Of a DNA stretch of 64,000 nt, positions 34,199-42,443 are shown one piece after another. The stretch covers positions 558,001 to 622,000 of the forward strand of contig NZ_JAENJG010000001.1 in NCBI RefSeq assembly GCF_016597785.1. Reading direction: 5' to 3'. The notes beneath the pieces were generated by a model. It did not search any database. It saw nothing but the letters and a program-made list of their open reading frames with translations, and had not been told where the DNA came from. The DNA is from Leucobacter sp. L43 (GTDB lineage: Bacteria; Actinomycetota; Actinomycetes; Actinomycetales; Microbacteriaceae). How positions within the stretch are numbered: the first letter of the stretch is position 1; every line of letters starts with the position of its first letter. The translations under genes were made by a program, and so were the position numbers.

Positions 34199-36558
34199 AG
34201 CGAGGATCGCGCGACGAGAGCGTCCACCACTCGAGATGCGGCTCGGCCGTCGTCGTACGGAGTGAAGCGCTCCCGCCATGCTGCGGCAGCCGGCTCGTAC
34301 TGCCGCAGCCATTCGGCGTCCGGTCCGTCTTCCGCGAGGGCGCGCGCATGCGAGACGATCTCTTCGCGGGCGGCGAGGAGCGGCCCCGGAGCATCGCGCT
34401 CGAAGTCGAAGGTGAAGCCTCGCTCGCGGTCGCGGTACGCGGCGAGATCGGGCACGAAGAAGAGCATCGGCGTTCGCGACACGGCGGCATCGAACATGAT
34501 GGACGAGTAATCGGTGACGAGCACGTCGGCAGCGAGGATGACGGTGGCGGCGTCGGGATGCCGGGAGGCATCGATCACGCGCGCGTCCGCTCCCCCGTAC
34601 CTCCCGAAGTCGTGGGTTCGCGTGTGCCCTCTGGCAATGACCACCCACTCATCGCCGAGTTCTTCGGCGAGGCTTCGTACGTCGAGTTCATCGACGAGGG
34701 TGACGCCTCGGTCGCGCCAGGTGGGCGCGTACACGAGCACGCGAGCGTCGGGCGGTACGCCGAGCTCGGCACGGGCGAGACGAACCGCCACCGGATTCAC
34801 CGTGTGGCCGGCGAGCGCCTGCGCGAGACTGTCGTCCCGCGGGTACCCGGTCTCGAGAATGTCGCCCCGGAAGGCGTAGCTCGTGCGGAACTGCTCGGTG
34901 GAGTGCGGGTTCTGGGAGAGCATCAGACTCCATCTGCGGCTCTCACGGAGCACGGCGATGCGTGTGCGCAGTCCCACGTCCGGACGCCCGAGCGCCAGAT
35001 GCTTGAGCATGGTGCCGTGCCAGGTCTGCAGCACGGTCTGCCCGCGCCGGCGGCGGAAGCCGTAGCGCAACCAGTCGTTGACGATCAGGAGCCGCGCGTA
35101 CCGGCGAGCCGCGAACCATTCCCTGCCGCCGACCAGCACGGGCACCGCACCCTCCGGCACATGCTGACGCTCGCTGACCACGCTCCAGTAGCGAGGCCGA
35201 TCCGGAAACCGTCGAGCGATCTCGCGATCGAGCGCGAGCGGGTTGCAACCGATCTGGCGTCCGTAGAAGCTCTCGAAGAACACGCCCTCGGGATCGATGA
35301 GTTCCACCGCCGGAGCGCGAAGTCGGGTGATCTCGCCGAGCACCCGCTGTGCCGAGCATCCATCGCGGTACGTGTGGAAGCGTTCGGCGAGCGCACGCGC
35401 TTCGCCGATGAGCGCTCGGCGCTCTCCTGGGGCCGCGAGGGCGTCCCAGGTGCGCAGCACCTCCGCCCAATCCCGCGCGACGCGTCCCGACGCGGTCACC
35501 TCGAGCGGTTCATACAGGCCACGGGTGCTGCCGTAGCGCTCAAGATCCGGAGCGAACCAGATGATGGGGCGCTCGAGCAGGGCGAAATCCAGCGCGAGCG
35601 ACGAGTAGTCGGTGATCACGGCATCGAACGCTCCGAGCATCGGCGTGATGTCGCGCAGCAGTTCTGCACCGAGGGCGTGCACGCGGTCGCCGAGGAGCGC
35701 GTCGTACGCTCCTCCGCCGAGCGGGTGCGAGCGCACGACGAGATGCGCCCCGGTGCGCGCGCACGCCTCGCGGATGGCCCGCGCCTCCGCGTCATTCGGA
35801 ATAGCGGGGTCAGGATCGCCGTCCCGCCAGGTCGGCGCGTAGAGCACCAGCGCATCCGACTCGGCGATGCGAGCGCCCGCCTGTTCAAGAATCGACCGCA
35901 CGGCTGCGCGAGCCTGGGCCCCGCCATCGGTCTCTGAGGCTTGCCGTGCGAGCGCGTCGTCGCGCGGATCCCCCAGCACGCGCACCTTGCCGGGAGCCAC
36001 TCGAAAGGCCGAGCGAAGGCGTTCGGCCGCGAGGGGCGATCCCGCGACGTAGAGGTCCACCTGCCGGGATCCGGCGCGGTACATCCGTCGCAGCAGCGCG
36101 CGGATCAGCGGCGGACCTGCCACCTTCGTGGTGACGGGCGAATCGAAGTGGAGGCGCTTGAGCGGGGCGCCGTGCCACAGCTGCACGATGAAGCCTCCGG
36201 CGACACCGAAGCGGTTCACATCGCCCAACCCGTGGGTGACGACGATGTGACCGGCCCGCAGCGTCGTCCAGAAGCCAGCCCGGCCGCGCCGCTCCACCGC
36301 CGTGAACCCCTCGGCGCGCGCACGGTCCGCTTCATCCGCGTCGGCGACGAGCCAGGCGATCTCGGCTTCCGGCTGCTCGATGCGCAGCCGACGCGCGACG
36401 GCGAGCGCACCCTCCCCGACTCCCGCTCCGCTGCCGAATGCCCAGCGGGAACGGACGCGAGGGACGAACCACGAGAGGACCAACGACAGCAGGTACTTCG
36501 GGAGGGCGAGGAGCTTCGAGAGGTTGCCGCTCGCGAAGTCGAATCCGGCGGTACTCAT
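34195..36558 (-). CDS. Two-domain glycerophosphotransferase (TagF-like, duplicated)
   Basis: The product is 787 residues from the ATG at 36558; TACAGT seven bases upstream suggests a leaderless mRNA. It contains two consecutive copies of the CDP-glycerol glycerophosphotransferase fold. Copy 1 (about 15-390) has LWHGAPLKRLHFD, YAPTWRDGD, RSHPLGG and ITDYSSLALDFA. Copy 2 (about 415-787) has TWHGTMLKHLALG, YAPTWRDRG, ARGHTRTHD and VTDYSSIMFDAA. Single-domain TagB and TagF proteins prime or polymerise teichoic acid. A fused pair could combine two transfer steps. The copies are diverged, so the duplication is old. Confidence 0.9.
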   Translation of the reverse strand: MSTAGFDFASGNLSKLLALPKYLLSLVLSWFVPRVRSRWAFGSGAGVGEGALAVARRLRIEQPEAEIAWLVADADEADRARAEGFTAVERRGRAGFWTTLRAGHIVVTHGLGDVNRFGVAGGFIVQLWHGAPLKRLHFDSPVTTKVAGPPLIRALLRRMYRAGSRQVDLYVAGSPLAAERLRSAFRVAPGKVRVLGDPRDDALARQASETDGGAQARAAVRSILEQAGARIAESDALVLYAPTWRDGDPDPAIPNDAEARAIREACARTGAHLVVRSHPLGGGAYDALLGDRVHALGAELLRDITPMLGAFDAVITDYSSLALDFALLERPIIWFAPDLERYGSTRGLYEPLEVTASGRVARDWAEVLRTWDALAAPGERRALIGEARALAERFHTYRDGCSAQRVLGEITRLRAPAVELIDPEGVFFESFYGRQIGCNPLALDREIARRFPDRPRYWSVVSERQHVPEGAVPVLVGGREWFAARRYARLLIVNDWLRYGFRRRRGQTVLQTWHGTMLKHLALGRPDVGLRTRIAVLRESRRWSLMLSQNPHSTEQFRTSYAFRGDILETGYPRDDSLAQALAGHTVNPVAVRLARAELGVPPDARVLVYAPTWRDRGVTLVDELDVRSLAEELGDEWVVIARGHTRTHDFGRYGGADARVIDASRHPDAATVILAADVLVTDYSSIMFDAAVSRTPMLFFVPDLAAYRDRERGFTFDFERDAPGPLLAAREEIVSHARALAEDGPDAEWLRQYEPAAAAWRERFTPYDDGRAASRVVDALVARSSL

Positions 36559-36625
36559 CGGTATTACTGTAGGGCATTCCCGCTGGGCGAACCGGCATCT
36601 GCAGCGGCTCCGCATGCACGTCGAA

Positions 36626-36661
36626 GTGCCGCGAACGTTCTGCGGGGAACGTTCGCGGCAC
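36626..36661 (-). terminator. 15-bp perfect inverted repeat after the HtrA gene
   Basis: GTGCCGCGAACGTTC (36626-36640) and its exact complement (36647-36661) are separated by six bases, one of the longest perfect stems in the window. It lies 32 bases past the HtrA stop and 67 bases before the glycerophosphotransferase start on the same strand. There is no T-run, so it is either a strong hairpin terminator or a protein-binding palindrome. Confidence 0.6.
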
Positions 36662-36693
36662 TCATCGTGCGACGCAGGTCGGGTGTCGGACGA

Positions 36694-38295
36694 TCACCAT
36701 TCGAGGGTGCCGAGCGTCACCTCGGTCTCGGCTGCCTTGCCATTGCGCATGTACTCGATCCGCACCGAGCTGTCGCCGGCGTGCATCCGGATCAGCGCGG
36801 AGACCGAGGTCCCGTCGACCGCTGAGACGCCGTCGACTGCGGTGATCACATCGCCGGGCTTGAGACCCGCTTTCGCTGCCGCCCCGTCCGGAACGACCTC
36901 GACGAGCAGTCCGCCCGCGAAGTCCGCGTCCGCATCGGTGTCCTGCGATGAATCGGCGACTGACGCTCCGAGGAGTCCGTGCGACGGCTGCTCCCCCGCG
37001 ATGATCGAGTCGGCGACGCGGGAGGCGAGATTCGACGGGATCGCGAATCCGAGACCCACGCTTCCTGCGGTGCCTCCGGTCGTCGACGTCGACGCGATCG
37101 CGACGTTGATGCCGATGAGCTCGCCCTTGCCGTTCAGCAGCGCGCCGCCCGAGTTCCCCGGGTTGATCGACGCATCGGTCTGAATCACGGGGAGCGTCAC
37201 GCTTCCCGAAGACGTCGACGGCTGCTGCTCCTGTTGCTGGCCCTCCTCGTCGGGGAGGCCGAAGCGGAAGTCCCAGGGCAGTCCTCCGCCGCCGGAGCCA
37301 TCGTCGCCGCTGCCGTCATCCGGCGTCGGCTGCTCCTCGATCAAGGGGCTTCCCACTGAGATCCCGCGATTCAGGGCGCTCACGACGCCGCTCGTGACCG
37401 TGTTCGCCAGATTCAAGGGTGCGCCGATCGCGACGGTGAGATCCCCCACATCGAGCTTGTCGGAGTCTGCGACTGCTACGGCGGGAAGATCGGTGGCATC
37501 GACCTTGACCACTGCGAGATCCGCATACGGGTCCACGCCGACGAGGCTTCCATCGAAGATGCGCCCATCGCTCAGCTTCACGCGAATCGCGGCGTCGCTC
37601 ATGGCCGCGCCGTCGAGCGTCACCACATGCGCGTTGGTGATGATGTAGCCGTCATCGGAGTAGATCACACCGGAGCCCGAACCGCTCGAGTTGCCTCCCG
37701 CGACCTCGAGTGTGACGACGCTGGGAGTGGCGACCGCTGCGACTCCGGAGATCGCGGTCGCGTTCTCCGCGTTGTTCAACGTGATCGCGCTGCTCCCCGA
37801 CGCACCGGTCGTAGCCGACTGCGGCGCGTTCGCCGACACGACCGCAGCGACGCCGCCCCCCACGACGCCGCCGAGGAGTGCGCCGACCGCGAGTCCGGCG
37901 AGGAGCATGCCCGAGCGGTTCTTCGCGTCCTTCGACTTTCCCGAATCGTCAGCACCGCGGTGGTCGTTCGGCCCGCCGGGTGCGCCTCCGCCGAGGTCGC
38001 CCGGAGCGTGGGATCCGACCGGCATCGCCCCGTATCCGAACGCGCTCGCGTGCTGATCTGCCGGAGCCGTCGGATGCGTCGGTGCGTGCGCGGTCGGTGC
38101 GCCGAGGTTCGGCGATCCGTGCGGAGCGTGCGGCTGCGAAGCGGCGCTCTCGGGCAGGAACCGGTCGCCCGGGAGCTGCTGCGTCGGGGCATCCGACTGG
38201 GGCACTGGAGTCGACGATGGCTCGCCGGTGCTCGCGTTCTGCGCGGAGGAGGAGATGAGGCGACCGTCTGGGCCGTACTCGGGTGTGGTGCTCAT
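36694..38295 (-). CDS. HtrA/DegP-type membrane-anchored serine protease with PDZ domain
   Basis: This envelope protease degrades or regulates misfolded surface proteins. It has 533 residues: a Pro/Ala/Gly-rich cytoplasmic region (1-128), one membrane segment (about 130-154), a trypsin-like domain (about 180-430) and a C-terminal PDZ domain (about 440-530). The catalytic triad is complete: His223 (TNAHVV), Asp259 (YADLAVV) and Ser382 (GNSGG). A Gln/Asp/Gly-rich loop of about 40 residues (around 320-360) is inserted between Asp and Ser. It lies directly downstream of a secreted surface protein on the same strand. Confidence 0.94.
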   Translation of the reverse strand: MSTTPEYGPDGRLISSSAQNASTGEPSSTPVPQSDAPTQQLPGDRFLPESAASQPHAPHGSPNLGAPTAHAPTHPTAPADQHASAFGYGAMPVGSHAPGDLGGGAPGGPNDHRGADDSGKSKDAKNRSGMLLAGLAVGALLGGVVGGGVAAVVSANAPQSATTGASGSSAITLNNAENATAISGVAAVATPSVVTLEVAGGNSSGSGSGVIYSDDGYIITNAHVVTLDGAAMSDAAIRVKLSDGRIFDGSLVGVDPYADLAVVKVDATDLPAVAVADSDKLDVGDLTVAIGAPLNLANTVTSGVVSALNRGISVGSPLIEEQPTPDDGSGDDGSGGGGLPWDFRFGLPDEEGQQQEQQPSTSSGSVTLPVIQTDASINPGNSGGALLNGKGELIGINVAIASTSTTGGTAGSVGLGFAIPSNLASRVADSIIAGEQPSHGLLGASVADSSQDTDADADFAGGLLVEVVPDGAAAKAGLKPGDVITAVDGVSAVDGTSVSALIRMHAGDSSVRIEYMRNGKAAETEVTLGTLEW

Positions 38296-38429
38296 GGGGG
38301 CTCCCTTCGTGTAGGTCTAGCTTGACCTCCCTTCCTATGAATTTCGCTTGGAGTACCTGCAGAGCATCTGCACGCCGCGGTCCCGCGTGCACTTCGTACG
38401 CTCCGGTTGGCACGAGTCGTGCCGACGCC

Positions 38430-38486
38430 CGGCCCTTCCGAGCATTCACCTCGCTGGAAGGGCCGACCGCCGGCACGATTGCCGGC
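38430..38486 (-). terminator. Hairpin pair downstream of the surface-protein gene
   Basis: GCCGGCA/TGCCGGC (38469-38475 and 38480-38486) begins seven bases past the surface-protein stop, and a 10-bp repeat CGGCCCTTCC/GGAAGGGCCG (38430-38439 and 38456-38465) follows it. Further short palindromes continue to about 38383. The region also has to contain the HtrA promoter, whose ribosome site (AAGGGAG) is next to 38295. Confidence 0.55.
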
Positions 38487-38492
38487 CTTCCC

Positions 38493-41400
38493 TCACTCTC
38501 CCGAGGACGCCATATCGCGGCACTCTCGGAAGACGATCGGGCCGCGCCGGTGTCGGCGTACGCCCCAGGCCAGCGCGGCCCCGCCGAGGAGCAGGAGCGC
38601 GCCTCCCCCGGCGATCCACGCGGCCGCGGCTCCCTCTCCCGTCGTAGCGAGAGCGGGCGCCGCACCCACCGGGCGGACCTCGAAGTCCTCGCTCGGAGCA
38701 CCGCAGGCGCCCTTCGCCACCACGTGCTCCTTCCCGGCCTCGATCATGACGAGGGTCTCGACGTAGCCGCCGAGTCCGACATGCTCGGGACGGGTGAGCA
38801 CACTCCTCGATCGGTACGTTCCCGGGCCGTCGACCACGACGCCCGCAGCGTCGCCGAGTTCGGCGAGTTCGTGCTCCGGCGAGCATACGAGCGCGCCGTG
38901 CGCATCTCGCCCGTACGCGCTGAAACGCACCCGTAATTCGATGCCATCGCGCTGCACGATGGGGCCGCCGACGAACGCCCGGTCGAACATCGGCTGCCCG
39001 ACCTCCACCGAGCCGGCCGAAACCGTGCGCACGGTCGGCGCCTGCACCGTGGTCGTCTCCTCTGGCATCCCGCATGCTCCGCGGTGCAGCTCTCGCTCCG
39101 CCCCGTTCTCCCACTGCGACAGCGTCTCCACCCACCAGATGGTGTCGCCATATTCGGGGAGCGCCGTGATCTCCGGCGAACGAACCGTGCCGGGCTCGGT
39201 GACGCTGACTGGATCGAGCGTGAAGAGGAGGTTGTCGTCCGTGCAGTGCGCCGCGTCCGTTCCCGTGGCCGACGCCTCGCCCCGATACCCGCGGAAGACG
39301 ACGCGGTGCTCCAAGCCTGCACGCTCTGCGAGGACACCGGTGATCGTCGCCTCATCGCTGATGAGGTCGCCGATCGCGGAGAACGCCGCCGCGTTCGTGG
39401 TCACCTCCGGTGTCGTGATGTTCGTCGTCTCGCTGGCGATGCCGCACTCGCCCGTGTGCATTGCCACTCGAGCGTCGCCCTGGATGAGCCACAGCGTTTC
39501 GACCCACCAGACCGCGCCGACCCAGTCCGACTGTGCGACGACGCTCGGGGAGACGATCTCGCCCGGGCCCGTCACCGGCACGGCCGATGTCTCGAACAGG
39601 AGATTCTCTCGTGTGCACACGGCTCGCCCGCCCCCTTCGTCCGGAGCCGGCTCCTTCGCTACCCCGTCACCCGCGTCTCGCGGTGCGGTCCCCGCGCCGT
39701 ATCCGGCGAACGTCAGTTCCCACCGAGCGCCGGCGTTCTCCGCGAGCGCCCCCGATACCACCGCGGTGTCGGAGATCTCGGCGCCGACGGGAGCGGTTTC
39801 CGTCGCCAGGGTCTCGACCGACGGGCGCCCGATCGTCGTGGTCTCATTGGCAAGACCGCATTCGCCGCGGTGCAGCGTGCGGGGCCCATCCGGGGTCTCG
39901 AGGTACAGCGTCTCGATCCACCAGACCGTCGTGCCATGCTCAGGTCGCGCGGTGAAGCCGGGCGAACGCAGGTCGCCGGTCCCGGTGACGGGAATCTTCT
40001 CGGAACGAAAGATGATGTTCTCGGCGCTGCAGCTCGGTTCGACTGCCGTGCGCACCTCCGGGGTGTCCTCGATCGCGCCTTCCGGAGCGCGGTAGGCCTC
40101 GAAGCGCATCGAGTACGTCGCGCGTTCCGCAAGAGCGCCGGACACCGTGGCCACGTCGTAGAGCTCGTCGCCGAGCGCCGCTTCCGAGAGCGCCTGCGTG
40201 ACGACGGCCGGCTGATCGATCCTGGTCGTCTCGTTGCTCAGCCCGCACTCGCCCTCGTGCACGGTCTTGCCGTGCGACACGACGCGCTCGACCCAGTGGA
40301 TCGTGCCTCCGGATCGCACCTGCGTCTCGGGCGACGCGTACGCTCCCGGCCCCGGAACGTCAATGCCGGATGCGCGGTGGACGGGTTGTGCGAGACAGCG
40401 TTCCTCCGCGGAGAGCGATTCGAGTTCGGCTTCGCTCCAGGTCTGCGGATCGCGCCGTTGCTCCAGCACGGGGTCGCGACCGCGCAGAGGCACGGGCGCC
40501 CCCGAGCTGTCGAGCACCGGAGTGCCGTCCTCCGCCAGCTCGAGCACGGGGTATGGAGTGCCGTCTGCGGCAACACCCGCCGTCGGCGCACCATTCTCGT
40601 CGGCCACGGGAATGCGGTTCCCCGCTTCATCGAGCAGCGGTTCTCCTGCGGCATCCGCCCACCACTCCTCCCAGAGCAGCGCTCCGGTTGCAAGGTCTTC
40701 CGCTTGCGCCTCATACGGATCGCCCAGTACCGGCTCCCAGTGCTCGTCGAACTTCTGCGCCCCGGCGCTCGGCTCCAGGTACGCCGTGAAGTCGGCGACC
40801 GCGTCCGGCCACATCTCCAGGGTGCTGTCCGGCGTCTCTCGAACGATCAGTCGATCCAGCATGGTGCCCCCTACCGTGGCGTCCGGCTGCGCCTGAGAGG
40901 ACGCGATCGGTGGGGCCGGGGGCGCAGGAACGTCCTGATGCACGCTGGGAAAGCGACCTCCCAAGTCCGCCGATTTCGAACTGCCCGTGGCGACTGCGAT
41001 TCGCTGCCCACTGGCTCCCGAGGCGGTCGCGGTGTCGTGGACGTCGAGCACCGCATCCCACCCGGCCGTGCCTCTGGCCTCCCAGGAGCCCCCGAGCGTG
41101 ATGCGACGCGCACCAGGGTCTGCCTGGACGTAGCGAGCCGAAGCCTCGGTACTCGGAACTTGGAGCGTCGCAGCATCATTGCGCACGAACGTGCCGCCAG
41201 TGACGCTGAGCGTCGTGGTGCCCTTCGGGTACGCGACCCGGTAGCGGCCCTGCTTTCCGCCGGGGTCAGGAGTCACCTGCAACTCCCCCGTGACGGGCTT
41301 CGCAGCCACCGGCGGTTTCGCATTCGCCTTCGCGTCGGCATAGAGCCGGTCGGATTCCGCGATGAGGTCCCGGCCACGGGCTGAGCTCAGCAGCACACCG

Positions 41401-41912
41401 ATCTTCTGGTCGAGGGCCGGATTGCCCGCGGCGAAGTTCTCGCGCATGCGCCAGATCGTCAGCTGCACCGCAGCAGCGGTCCACGCATCCCCAGTCTGAC
41501 CGTGACGGTCCATGAGGTAGTTCATCTGCCTCATGCCGTGTTCGTCATCCCACGCCGGGAACATCCCGGCGATACCCGGCAGATACGGGAGTCGCCCGAG
41601 TGAGGCGATGTACCCCGACGGTTCGTGGCGACCGACCTCGATGCAGTACGCGCGAGTACCGTTCGGCATGACGAAGTTCGAGATCGTCAATCCACCGGCG
41701 AACGAGACTTCTTCTCCTCGTGATAGCGCCTGAGCGGGAGTCGGCGGCGCGAAAAGGGCGGCGCTGAGCGCGAGGGCGGCGACGACGAGACCTGCGAGCG
41801 CCATCCCGGGCACCGATCGCGCCACTCGTACCGTCTGCATCTTTCGCACGGTGTGCGAATCCCGAGCGCGTCTCCTTCGCCACCCTCCGTTCAGCCAGTT
41901 CACCTTGGTCAT
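38493..41912 (-). CDS. Surface protein with thioester-domain signature, five Cys modules and LATTG anchor
   Basis: The product is 1139 residues from the ATG at 41912, which has AAAGGAG upstream; an in-frame TTG two codons earlier is too close to that site. A signal peptide ends near residue 62 (PAQA). The next domain has YCIEV (Cys90) and AVQLTIW (Gln150), matching the Cys and Q-x-x-hydrophobic-W motifs of Gram-positive thioester domains, in which Cys and Gln form a covalent internal bond used for adhesion. Residues about 505-1080 hold five related modules, each with two cysteines (C-x-x-E/D-N-hydrophobic start and a G-E/A-C-G-x-x-x-E-T-T end, W-V/I-E-T-L between). LATTG (1088-1092), a membrane segment and RRHRR form a sortase-E-type signal. 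No sortase gene lies in this window. Confidence 0.85.
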   Translation of the reverse strand: MTKVNWLNGGWRRRRARDSHTVRKMQTVRVARSVPGMALAGLVVAALALSAALFAPPTPAQALSRGEEVSFAGGLTISNFVMPNGTRAYCIEVGRHEPSGYIASLGRLPYLPGIAGMFPAWDDEHGMRQMNYLMDRHGQTGDAWTAAAVQLTIWRMRENFAAGNPALDQKIGVLLSSARGRDLIAESDRLYADAKANAKPPVAAKPVTGELQVTPDPGGKQGRYRVAYPKGTTTLSVTGGTFVRNDAATLQVPSTEASARYVQADPGARRITLGGSWEARGTAGWDAVLDVHDTATASGASGQRIAVATGSSKSADLGGRFPSVHQDVPAPPAPPIASSQAQPDATVGGTMLDRLIVRETPDSTLEMWPDAVADFTAYLEPSAGAQKFDEHWEPVLGDPYEAQAEDLATGALLWEEWWADAAGEPLLDEAGNRIPVADENGAPTAGVAADGTPYPVLELAEDGTPVLDSSGAPVPLRGRDPVLEQRRDPQTWSEAELESLSAEERCLAQPVHRASGIDVPGPGAYASPETQVRSGGTIHWVERVVSHGKTVHEGECGLSNETTRIDQPAVVTQALSEAALGDELYDVATVSGALAERATYSMRFEAYRAPEGAIEDTPEVRTAVEPSCSAENIIFRSEKIPVTGTGDLRSPGFTARPEHGTTVWWIETLYLETPDGPRTLHRGECGLANETTTIGRPSVETLATETAPVGAEISDTAVVSGALAENAGARWELTFAGYGAGTAPRDAGDGVAKEPAPDEGGGRAVCTRENLLFETSAVPVTGPGEIVSPSVVAQSDWVGAVWWVETLWLIQGDARVAMHTGECGIASETTNITTPEVTTNAAAFSAIGDLISDEATITGVLAERAGLEHRVVFRGYRGEASATGTDAAHCTDDNLLFTLDPVSVTEPGTVRSPEITALPEYGDTIWWVETLSQWENGAERELHRGACGMPEETTTVQAPTVRTVSAGSVEVGQPMFDRAFVGGPIVQRDGIELRVRFSAYGRDAHGALVCSPEHELAELGDAAGVVVDGPGTYRSRSVLTRPEHVGLGGYVETLVMIEAGKEHVVAKGACGAPSEDFEVRPVGAAPALATTGEGAAAAWIAGGGALLLLGGAALAWGVRRHRRGPIVFRECRDMASSGE

Positions 41913-42037
41913 GCCCAACTCCTTTCGACACCGCGATCACGTGCGGACGACTCGTGAAACGGAGCGTCCTGCAGCGATCGTGGCCTGGAGAGCAGGTACG
42001 GCTCGGGAGCTCTCCACACCCACCGGGCTCGCGAGAA

Positions 42038-42066
42038 TTGCGCCTGATTCCGCGACGTGCTAGAGT
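42038..42066 (+). promoter_or_regulatory. Promoter of the initiator tRNA gene
   Basis: TTGCGC (42038-42043), 17 bases, TAGAGT (42061-42066). Transcription should start around 42073, a few bases before the tRNA 5' end. Confidence 0.6.
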
Positions 42067-42078
42067 TGGGTCTCGTGC

Positions 42079-42152
42079 CGCGGGGTGGAGCAGTTCGGTA
42101 GCTCGCCGGGCTCATAACCCGGAGGTCGTGGGTTCAAATCCCGCCCCCGCAA
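42079..42152 (+). tRNA. Initiator tRNA-fMet (CAT)
   Basis: A full cloverleaf can be folded: acceptor stem GCGGGG/CCCCGC with an unpaired C1-A72, D arm with GGTAGCTC, anticodon arm CCGGG-CTCATAA-CCCGG and T arm GTGGG-TTCAAAT-CCCGC. The anticodon is CAT. The C1-A72 mismatch together with three consecutive G:C pairs next to the anticodon loop mark the initiator rather than the elongator. CCA is not encoded. Confidence 0.97.
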
Positions 42153-42157
42153 CGAAG

Positions 42158-42200
42158 AAAAGCCCTTGATCTGGAGTTCTCTCCCGATCAAGGGCTTTTT
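42158..42200 (+). terminator. Intrinsic terminator after tRNA-fMet
   Basis: A 14-bp perfect stem (AAAAGCCCTTGATC paired with GATCAAGGGCTTTT) with a 14-base loop ends in a run of five Ts. It starts six bases after the tRNA. This is the clearest intrinsic terminator in the window, and the A-run on the left makes it symmetrical. Confidence 0.95.
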
Positions 42201-42388
42201 GCTGTGCTTCAGGAGTGCACTGCTGGAGTGCGCACCGCCTCACTTCCGCGCATGTGAGCGAACGCTGCGCCCGAGATCGACTGTTCGGTCGCGCGCGCCT
42301 CAGCCATGTGAGCGACGACAATGAACCGAAACGCGCACGCGTTGTGGGCGATCGAGGTGCGCGCGGCGGCCCGCACGCTGAAACGCAG

Positions 42389-42424
42389 ACCGGACCAGAT
42401 CGACTCGCGTCGTCCCGGTCCGGT
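42389..42424 (-). terminator. Inverted repeat after the UPF0182 gene
   Basis: ACCGGACC (42389-42396) and GGTCCGGT (42417-42424) form an 8-bp stem with a 20-base loop, starting 20 bases beyond the minus-strand stop at 42444. There is no T-run. Between it and the tRNA terminator (42201-42388) I see nothing that looks coding or regulatory. Confidence 0.4.
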
Positions 42425-42443
42425 CGGCCCCTGAGGCTGAGCG

